Assembly: GCA_013360395.1 (NCBI GenBank)
Contig: JABWBQ010000037.1
Location: 1 to 37,446 of the forward strand
Direction: 5' to 3'
DNA length: 37,446 nucleotides
From: Flavobacteriales bacterium
GTDB lineage: Bacteria > Bacteroidota > Bacteroidia > Flavobacteriales_F > PHOS-HE28
Shown here: positions 32,021 through 37,446 of the stretch, in pieces
How the letters are laid out: the number at the start of each line of letters is the position of its first letter
Numbering within the stretch: position 1 is the stretch's first letter
Made by a program: the position numbers and the translations under genes
Notes under the pieces: generated by a model
Seen by the model: only the letters and a program-made list of their open reading frames with translations
What the model was told of the DNA's origin: nothing
Database searches by the model: none

Positions 32021-33343
32021 CTATCCCTTGTACATCATCCATCGGCCCAGCTCCCGCCAGGTGGGCTTCTTGCCGTACATCAGGATGCCGGTGCGGTAGA
32101 TCCGTGCGGCGACCCAGGTGGTGAGCACGAAGGTGCCCGCCAGCAGCACCATGCTCAGCACCAGCTGCCAGGGGGACTCCAGCACGCCGCCCATGGCCAC
32201 GCGCACCATCATCACCACCGGGCTCGTGAACGGGATGATGGACCCCCAGAACACCAGGGGGCTGCCGGGGTTGGTGATGGCCATCTGCGCGATGATGATG
32301 GCCACGATCAGGGGCAGGGTCACCGGGAGCATGAACTGCTGGGTGTCGGTCTCGTTCTCCACCGCACTGCCCACGGCGGCGAAGAGCGAGCTGTACAGCA
32401 GGTATCCGGCCATGAAATAGAAGGCGAACATGGCCAGCACGAAGGGGACGTTGATGCGGTCCACAACCTCCAGCACCTCGTTGCGGTCGGGTACGTTGGT
32501 CCCGGCCTCCTTCATCAGTTCGGCCTGCAGCTCGCCGGTCATCGGTTGTTCGGCCAGCACCTGGCGCGGGTCCAGACGGTCCTTCATCAGCAGTGCGGTG
32601 CCGCCGGTCATCAGGACCACGGTGAGCACGATCCAGATGACGAACTGGGCCAGACCCACCAGGGCGATTCCGACGATCTTGCCCATCATCAACTGGAAGG
32701 GCCGCACGCTGCTGATCAGCACCTCCACGATGCGGTTGCTCTTCTCCTCGAGCACCCCGCGCATCACCTGCACGGCGTACATGAACACGAAGAAGAACAT
32801 GATGTAGCCGAAGCCGAAGCCGACGATGGCCAGGGCCTGCTCGTAGCTGCGTTCACCGCCCTTGTCGATGTCGAAGAGCTGCACGTTCAGCGCCGTCCTG
32901 ATGCGGGCGTAGGTGTCGGGGTCCACGTGGTTCACCCGCAGCTTCTCGCGCTCCAGCACACGCTCCAGCTCGCTCTGCACGGTGCGCTGCACGTTGATGC
33001 TGGGCAGTTCCTTGTAGTAGAGCTGGATGGTGTTGGTCTCCAGGATGGCCTCGTTCACGTCCACCATCAGGGTGTAGGGCGATGCCTTGAAGGCCGAGTC
33101 GCTCAGGTCCTCGTAAGCGTAGAGGAAGCGCAGCTTTTCGGTGTCGCGCAGCTTGCCGGTCACCACGTGGGGCTTGTCCACCACCAGCACCAGATGGTCG
33201 TCGCTCTCCTGCATGCCCAGGTAGGCCAGGCCCACCATGGTGCCGGCGATCAGCAGCGGCCCCAGGATGGTCATGATCAGGAAGCTCGGTTTCCGCACAC
33301 GGGTGATGAACTCGCGCCGGATGATGAGGAGGATCTTGTTCAT
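32021..33343 (-). CDS. ABC-2 type transporter permease, NatB-like
   Basis: A 440-residue permease. One N-terminal helix (FLIMTILGPLLIAGTMVGLAY) is followed by a large extracytoplasmic domain of about 150 residues and then five or six helices from YIMFFFVFMYAVQVMRGVLEEKSNRIVEVLISSV onwards; the EEKSNRIVE block after the second helix is the ABC-2 (YhaP/NatB) signature. NatAB-type systems export sodium, or other ions or molecules in related subfamilies. It starts 13 bp after the ATPase stop codon, so the pair is an operon. Substrate is not evident from sequence. Relation to gliding GldG or NatB is by family only. Confidence 0.92.
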   Translation of the reverse strand: MNKILLIIRREFITRVRKPSFLIMTILGPLLIAGTMVGLAYLGMQESDDHLVLVVDKPHVVTGKLRDTEKLRFLYAYEDLSDSAFKASPYTLMVDVNEAILETNTIQLYYKELPSINVQRTVQSELERVLEREKLRVNHVDPDTYARIRTALNVQLFDIDKGGERSYEQALAIVGFGFGYIMFFFVFMYAVQVMRGVLEEKSNRIVEVLISSVRPFQLMMGKIVGIALVGLAQFVIWIVLTVVLMTGGTALLMKDRLDPRQVLAEQPMTGELQAELMKEAGTNVPDRNEVLEVVDRINVPFVLAMFAFYFMAGYLLYSSLFAAVGSAVENETDTQQFMLPVTLPLIVAIIIAQMAITNPGSPLVFWGSIIPFTSPVVMMVRVAMGGVLESPWQLVLSMVLLAGTFVLTTWVAARIYRTGILMYGKKPTWRELGRWMMYKG

Positions 33344-33356
33344 GGATGCAGGCGGT

Positions 33357-34292
33357 TCATTCGGTCATGTCGGCGGGCACGGTGCCGTGGGCGTTCACGG
33401 CGCGGATGAACACGTCGTGCATGCCGGGGATCTCCTCCTGCACCCCGTGCACCTCCACGGCGGGCAGCAGCTGGCGCAGCACCTGGTTCACGGTCGAGTC
33501 GTGCACCAGCCGTACGCGGGCCGTGCTGTATTCCTCGCCCTCGGTGTGCTCCAGCAGCTCGCCGGTGAAGGAGAGGGCGTTGGCGAAGGCCACCCGGTTG
33601 CCTTTGTGCTCGATGCGATAAGTGCGGGTGGCGAACTGCCGGCGGATGTCGCGCACCCGGCCGTCGAGCACCTTGCGGCTGCGGTCGATCAGGGCGATGT
33701 GGTCGCAGAGCTCCTCCACGCTGCCCATGTTGTGGGTGCTGAGCATCACGGTGGTGCCCTCCTGGCGCAGGCGCAGGATCTCCTGGCGCACCAGGTCGGC
33801 GTTGATGGGGTCGAAGCCGCTGAAGGGTTCGTCCAGGATCAGCAGGCGGGGCGCATGGAGCACGGTGCTCACGAACTGCACCTTCTGGGCCATGCCCTTG
33901 CTGAGCTCCTCCACCTTCTTGTTCCACCAGGCCGTCATCTCCCAGCGCTCGAACCACTCCCGGAGCCGCTTGCGCGCCTCGGCCTTGGCCATGCCCTTGA
34001 GCTGGGCCAGGTAAAGGGCCTGCTCGCCCACCTTCATCTTCTTGTACAGGCCGCGCTCCTCGGGCAGGTAGCCGATGCGCACCACGTCGGCCGCCGTCAT
34101 GGGCCGGCCTTCCAGCAGCACCTGCCCGGTGTCCGGACCGGTGATGCGGGTGATGATGCGGATCAGCGTGGTCTTGCCCGCGCCGTTGGGGCCCAACAGG
34201 CCGAAGATGCTTCCGGCCGGCACGGTGAGGGTGACGTCGTCCAACGCGGTGTGGGCGCCGTAGCGCTTCACGATGTGCTCGCAGGTCAGCAT
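33357..34292 (-). CDS. ABC transporter ATP-binding protein, NatA-like
   Basis: A 311-residue ATPase that powers the permease encoded downstream. Walker A GPNGAGKT ends near residue 41 (K40), the ABC signature LSKGM is at 130-134 with unusual replacement of the usual LSGGQ, Walker B LLILDEP is at 150-156, and the switch histidine is in STHN. A C-terminal extension of roughly 100 residues (HVRVFANALS-like, EHTEGEEYSTARVRLVHD) is typical of DUF4162-containing NatA homologues. A -7-like TATCTTCG (34307-34314) precedes the ATG by 14 nt. Family assignment is secure; the substrate is unknown. Note the gap to the desaturase (34293-34370) is 78 bp. Confidence 0.94.
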   Translation of the reverse strand: MLTCEHIVKRYGAHTALDDVTLTVPAGSIFGLLGPNGAGKTTLIRIITRITGPDTGQVLLEGRPMTAADVVRIGYLPEERGLYKKMKVGEQALYLAQLKGMAKAEARKRLREWFERWEMTAWWNKKVEELSKGMAQKVQFVSTVLHAPRLLILDEPFSGFDPINADLVRQEILRLRQEGTTVMLSTHNMGSVEELCDHIALIDRSRKVLDGRVRDIRRQFATRTYRIEHKGNRVAFANALSFTGELLEHTEGEEYSTARVRLVHDSTVNQVLRQLLPAVEVHGVQEEIPGMHDVFIRAVNAHGTVPADMTE

Positions 34293-34306
34293 GGCGGGGA
34301 TGGCGG

Positions 34307-34314
34307 CGAAGATA
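34307..34314 (-). promoter_or_regulatory. -7-like element before the ABC ATPase gene
   Basis: Reads TATCTTCG on the minus strand, one mismatch from TAnnTTTG, 14 nt before the ATG at 34292. Confidence 0.4.
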
Positions 34315-34370
34315 GCCGCGCCGCCCCGCGCGTGCGGCGCTGCCCATGGAGGCCGTCGGCCGTCCGTGGA

Positions 34371-35366
34371 TCAGGCGGCGGCCATGGCCCGGCGCAGCTC
34401 ACGGCCGGTGAGCATGCGCTGCTGCACGGGGTCCCACACCTTCAGGCGCAGGCACCGCACCACGTCCCACGGCCACAGGCTGGTGGTCTTGGCCTGCTGC
34501 AGCTCGGGGAAGGCGGCATGCACCTCCGGCAGCCGGTAGAAGGGGATGCGCGGGTTCAGGTGGTGGATGTGGTGGTAGCCGATGTTGGCCAGGAACCACC
34601 GCATCACCGGGCTCATCTTCATGTGGCTGCTGCTGTCCAGCGCCGCGTTCGCATAGGTCCATCCCTCCTTGTCGGCAAAGGTCACCCCGGGGAAGTTGTG
34701 CTGCGCGTAGAACAGGTAGGCCCCCAGGCTAAGCACCAGCAGGAAGGGGAGCAGGAAGCCGAAGAGGAAGCCGCTCCAGCCGGTGAACAGCACCAGCACC
34801 ACGCCGAAGGCCACGTGCAGCACCAGCGCGATGATGCTGTCCCAGTGGCGCCCGGTGTTGCTCATCAGGCTGCGGATGCACATGCCGTAGAGGAACATGA
34901 AGATGTAGCCGAAGGCGATGGTGAGCGGGTGGCGGATGAACAGGTACACCCGCTGCTCGAAGCGCGAGCTGGAGATGAACTTGGCCGTGGTGACCACCGG
35001 GTAGCTGCCGATGCTGCTGGTGTAGAGCTTGCTGTTGTGGGCGTGGTGGTAGTTGTGGCTGCGCTCCCAGATGCTCACCGGCGCCAGCATGAACAGGCCG
35101 AAGAGGGTGAAGAAGGCCTTGGCCACGAAGGACCGCTGCAGGATGGCGTGGTGCAGGTAGTCGTGGTAGATCACGAAGATGCGGCCCAGGGTGAGGGCCA
35201 CCAGCACGCTGCCCAGGGCCCGGCTCCACCAGGGGTCGGTGGCGAACACCACGGCGTATCCCGTGGCGAGCACCACCAGGCTGGTGAACACATGCCACCA
35301 GCTCTTCCAGCGCACCTCGTGGGCAAAGGCCCGGGTGGCCAGGATCAGGTCCTTACCGTCGCGCAT
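34371..35366 (-). CDS. Membrane fatty acid desaturase
   Basis: A 331-residue di-iron integral membrane desaturase that introduces a double bond into lipid acyl chains. Three histidine boxes are visible: H68-D-Y-L-H72-H73, H104-N-Y-H107-H108-A-H110, and the third at 265-269 in YHHIHHLNPRIPFYRLP. Four to six hydrophobic segments flank them (FVTSLVVLATGYAVVF-like at 27-42, FTLFGLFMLAPVSI, ITAFGYIFMFLYGM-like, FLFGFLLPFLLVLSLGAYLF). All metal ligands are intact. It probably adjusts membrane fluidity; the next gene upstream is an acyltransferase. A perfect -7 element TATTTTTG ends 5 nt before its ATG, so the mRNA may be leaderless. Regiospecificity cannot be read from sequence. Confidence 0.92.
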   Translation of the reverse strand: MRDGKDLILATRAFAHEVRWKSWWHVFTSLVVLATGYAVVFATDPWWSRALGSVLVALTLGRIFVIYHDYLHHAILQRSFVAKAFFTLFGLFMLAPVSIWERSHNYHHAHNSKLYTSSIGSYPVVTTAKFISSSRFEQRVYLFIRHPLTIAFGYIFMFLYGMCIRSLMSNTGRHWDSIIALVLHVAFGVVLVLFTGWSGFLFGFLLPFLLVLSLGAYLFYAQHNFPGVTFADKEGWTYANAALDSSSHMKMSPVMRWFLANIGYHHIHHLNPRIPFYRLPEVHAAFPELQQAKTTSLWPWDVVRCLRLKVWDPVQQRMLTGRELRRAMAAA

Positions 35367-35371
35367 GGGAA

Positions 35372-35379
35372 CAAAAATA
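35372..35379 (-). promoter_or_regulatory. Perfect -7 element directly before the desaturase
   Basis: On the minus strand TATTTTTG, an exact TAnnTTTG, ending 5 nt before the ATG at 35366. No -33 TTG is apparent in the GC-rich sequence upstream. Confidence 0.55.
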
Positions 35380-35400
35380 ACCCGCCCGCGCCAGTCGCCG

Positions 35401-36273
35401 TCAGCCGGCCGGCCGGCGGTGCTTCCAGCGGCGGTGCGTCCACAGCCAGGTGGCGGGCATGCGGCGGATGTCCTGCTCCAGCCGCCGGGTGTGGGCTTCG
35501 GTGATGAGGCCCTCCGGTGTGGCCGACGGCTCGGGCACCAGGTCCTCGAAACGCATCACGTACCGCCCCCGTGCCTCGCGCTCGATGCCGCAGTACACCA
35601 CGGGCCGCCCCAGCTTCCGGGCGATCGACTCGGTGCCCCGGAACACGGGGGTGTCCTGGTTCAGGAAGGTGGTCCAGTAGGCGCGTTCGGGCGGCGGCGT
35701 CTGGTCGGCGATGAAGGCCGTGGCCGTCACCAGGTGCCGGTCGCGGACCATGCAGCGCATCACATCGGCCATGGGATAGAGGCCGTTGCCCAGCCGGGTC
35801 CGCATGCGGGCGATCAGCCGGTCGAAGTGCGGTTCTTGCAGCGGATGGTAGATCACCTTCAGCGGATGCAGCCCCATCTGGCTGAAGCGCGCCCCGCCCA
35901 GCTCCCAGTTGCCCCAGTGGCCCATGACGATGATCACGCTCCGGCCGGCCTCGAAGTGCCGCCGCAGCACGTCCTCGCCCTCGGTGCGCACCAGCCTGCG
36001 CACCAGCGCCGGGGTGATCGTCAGCGTCTTCAGGGTCTCCAGCGTGAGGTCGCAGAACCAGCGGTAGAAGTCACGTTCGATGCGCGCCAGCGCCGCGGCG
36101 TCGCGCTCGGGAAAGCTGTTGCGCAGGTTGGTCCGCACCACCGCACGACGGTAGCGCAGTACATGGAACACCAGCACGAACACCGCATCGCTCAACAGCT
36201 GGAGCAGCGGCATGGGCAGCCGCGACACGCCGTGGATGAACGGCAGGGAGAGGTAGTATCCGAGTGCGCCCAC
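35401..36273 (-). CDS. LpxL/HtrB-like lysophospholipid or lipid A acyltransferase
   Basis: A 290-residue acyltransferase of the LpxL/LpxM superfamily. The catalytic HX4E motif is H119-WGNW-E124 in MGHWGNWELGG; the substrate-binding block FIADQTPPPERAYWTTFLNQDTPVFRG and LARKLGRPVV follow, and the C-terminus WLWTHRRWKHR is typical of the family. An N-terminal hydrophobic segment (LQLLSDAVFVLVFHVL) anchors it. It likely adds a secondary acyl chain to lipid A or an ornithine/amino lipid. The start is a GTG at 36273, 4 nt from a weak GACCTTCG. It follows the T9SS gene by 34 bp and precedes the desaturase by 34 bp; the three are on one strand. Confidence 0.93.
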   Translation of the reverse strand: MGALGYYLSLPFIHGVSRLPMPLLQLLSDAVFVLVFHVLRYRRAVVRTNLRNSFPERDAAALARIERDFYRWFCDLTLETLKTLTITPALVRRLVRTEGEDVLRRHFEAGRSVIIVMGHWGNWELGGARFSQMGLHPLKVIYHPLQEPHFDRLIARMRTRLGNGLYPMADVMRCMVRDRHLVTATAFIADQTPPPERAYWTTFLNQDTPVFRGTESIARKLGRPVVYCGIEREARGRYVMRFEDLVPEPSATPEGLITEAHTRRLEQDIRRMPATWLWTHRRWKHRRPAG

Positions 36274-36307
36274 GGCGCGAAGGTCGGACGGAACGCCCGG
36301 CCCGGCC

Positions 36308-37150
36308 CTACCGCTTCATCCACCGCACCTGCCCGGTGCGGCCGTCGGTGGTGCGCACCCGCGCCAGGTACAGGCCCGCAGGCAGCGCGGACACGTCGGC
36401 CACGAGGCCCCCGTCGTACCGCGACACGGTGGGCACCACCACGGGGCGGCCCTGCACGTCCAGCATTTCCACGGCCCCGGGCACGGCCCCGGTCATGTGC
36501 AGGAACAAGGTCCCGTCCGCCGGGTTGGGGAATGCGCTGGCACGCAGTGTCCCGGCCGCATCGACCCCCGTGCTCGTGTTCACGTCGAAGCCGATGTCCT
36601 GCCAGGTGGAGCTGGTGGTATTGCCCGTCACGTCGGTGGGGCTCAGGGAGTACAGCTTGCGGCCGTTGTTGGCGGTGCCGTAGCAGCCGAAGTTGGTGGT
36701 GAGGCTGCTGGTGAAATGGATGTCCACGATCAGCGTCTGTGCCGGGTCGTACTGGATGTGCGTCTGCAGGGGGATCACGAACCAGTCGCCGGTGGTGTCG
36801 GGCGGGATGTCGAAGCTGGCCAGCTGCAGCACGGTGTCCAGCCCGGTGAAGAAGCTGTTGCCGCCGGCGAAGGTGGTGGCCGTGGTCTGGCCCAGGCGCA
36901 CCATCAGGCCGCCCAGGGTGTTGCCGTTGGCCACGCCCGTGTTCCCGTACCGGTAGTACAACCGGGTGATCTCGCCAGCCACCGCGTTGGTGAGGTCGCC
37001 GGGCAGGTACAGGCACTGGGTGTGGGGCGCGATGCCCAGGTTGCCCAGCAGGAAGGTGCTGTTGCTGGTGCCGCAGCATTTCTGCACGGTCTGGGCCGTG
37101 ACCGGGCTTGTGGCGAGGACGAGCACGGTGAGAAGTGTGGACGGGCGCAT
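36308..37150 (-). CDS. Secreted protein with T9SS type A C-terminal sorting domain
   Basis: A 280-residue exported protein. A signal peptide covers about residues 1-19 (LLTVLVLATSPVTA). The mature middle part is beta-rich and of unknown function, with paired cysteines CC near residue 25. The last 75 residues form a Por-secretion type A sorting domain: ASAFPNPADGTLFLHM, GAVEMLDVQGRPVV, VSALPAGLYLARVRTTDG and terminal RWMKR. It would be exported by the type IX system and fixed on the cell surface. The ATG at 37150 has a TACCTTGG -7-like element 24 nt upstream (37175-37182). No T9SS machinery gene is in the window. Confidence 0.9.
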   Translation of the reverse strand: MRPSTLLTVLVLATSPVTAQTVQKCCGTSNSTFLLGNLGIAPHTQCLYLPGDLTNAVAGEITRLYYRYGNTGVANGNTLGGLMVRLGQTTATTFAGGNSFFTGLDTVLQLASFDIPPDTTGDWFVIPLQTHIQYDPAQTLIVDIHFTSSLTTNFGCYGTANNGRKLYSLSPTDVTGNTTSSTWQDIGFDVNTSTGVDAAGTLRASAFPNPADGTLFLHMTGAVPGAVEMLDVQGRPVVVPTVSRYDGGLVADVSALPAGLYLARVRTTDGRTGQVRWMKR

Positions 37151-37193
37151 GGGTCAGGGATGGGTGTGATCTATCCAAGGTAAGACCATTCGG

Positions 37194-37300
37194 ACAGCCG
37201 ATCCCGACCGATCTGCTTGCTTTTTTCCGCATGCCTTCTCCGGCGGACCTGTCCCGTAGGCCCCGGACACAACAGGTCTCCTGTTCCGCCTGTGAAAGAA
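37194..37300. repeat. Long palindromic element, copy B
   Basis: Diverged copy of the element at 29896-30028. Both have CCGATCTGCT, a T-run followed by CC, CTTCTCCG, CCGTAG and GTGAAA-n-AA in the same order with similar spacing. Here the inverted arms are GGACCTGT (37246-37253) with ACAGGTC (37272-37278) and GGCGGA (37242-37247) with TCCGCC (37285-37290). It lies upstream of the T9SS cargo gene rather than downstream of a gene. Confidence 0.55.
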
Positions 37301-37446
37301 CAGCCGCGCATCCGCGGCCGCTCTGGAGGATCTCAAAAACACCCTAAAAGCCATCTCAAAATAGTTTTTGGCAGCGAGCCGGAGGAGTTTTCCGGGCAGC
37401 CGAGGCGCGAAACCCGCGCATAGCTGGACGCTCTGTAAGGGTTGAG
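37301..37446. other. Unassigned intergenic edge with direct and inverted short repeats
   Basis: No supported gene. ATCTCAAAA occurs twice (37330-37338, 37353-37361), and CAAAAAC (37334-37340) pairs with GTTTTTG (37364-37370). The tract 37331-37370 is AT-rich in contrast to the window. It may be part of a mobile element end or a promoter for a gene further right; I cannot decide. Confidence 0.3.

Noticed and set aside
31031..35504. Plus-strand open frames across ppx, ABC genes and desaturase
   Set aside because: They mirror well-recognised minus-strand genes and have HH/Q/G-rich composition without family motifs.
37191..37423. Short open frames at the right edge
   Set aside because: They cross palindrome B and lack any family similarity or signal; they are better explained by the repeat.
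1..37446. tRNA, rRNA, CRISPR array or riboswitch
   Set aside because: No cloverleaf with TTCRA loop, no regularly spaced direct repeats and no known riboswitch core was seen in the few gaps longer than 100 bp.

Overview
The window is GC-rich, densely coding DNA from a Gram-negative bacterium, most likely a high-GC member of the Bacteroidota close to Flavobacteriales. Direct support: a type IX secretion C-terminal domain on one secreted protein, Bacteroidota-style -7 promoter motifs (consensus TAnnTTTG, here mostly TAnCTTCG) just upstream of many start codons, and an almost complete lack of Shine-Dalgarno sequences. The placement is an inference from gene families, not from a marker phylogeny.

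Layout. 1-3265 (minus): a NodU-type carbamoyltransferase cut by the window edge, Kdo transferase WaaA and a coupled outer-membrane protein. 3401-13434 (plus): a nucleotide-sugar block with a WbpE-like aminotransferase, UDP-glucose dehydrogenase, UDP-xylose synthase, a small secreted protein, a signal-less binding-protein homologue, WbpD-, WbpB- and WbpA/TviB-like enzymes, dTDP-glucose 4,6-dehydratase and a CpsB-type PHP phosphatase. Together these supply UDP-glucuronate, UDP-xylose, a UDP-2,3-diaminosugar uronate and dTDP-4-keto-6-deoxyglucose for surface polysaccharide. No glycosyltransferase, flippase or polymerase lies in the block.

13443-16240 (minus): PTPS, GTP cyclohydrolase I, a Bax-inhibitor-1 protein and FabD. 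16333-17301 (plus): heptose epimerase HldD. 17274-19518 (minus): M23 peptidase, MerR regulator and FkbM methyltransferase. 19601-22207 (plus): alanyl-tRNA synthetase. 22309-27898 (minus): a signalling group of an NtrC-like regulator with an altered sigma-54 loop, a large two-component sensor kinase and a LuxR-type response regulator, followed by a small membrane protein. 28118-29869 (plus): a secreted protein with a PCMD-like domain and a duplicated calcium-loop-like tail. 30020-37150 (minus): YitT membrane protein, Ppx/GppA phosphatase, a NatAB-like ABC exporter, a fatty acid desaturase, an LpxL-like acyltransferase and a T9SS cargo protein. Much of the window therefore serves envelope synthesis: LPS core (WaaA, HldD), lipid A or lipid acylation, sugars, peptidoglycan and secretion.

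The most interesting non-coding signals are two diverged copies of a long palindromic element (29896-30028 and about 37194-37300), two other intergenic hairpin repeats (11428-11487 and 12612-12664), and the recurrent -7 motif so close to start codons that many mRNAs may be leaderless. I found no tRNA, rRNA, CRISPR array or complete insertion sequence.
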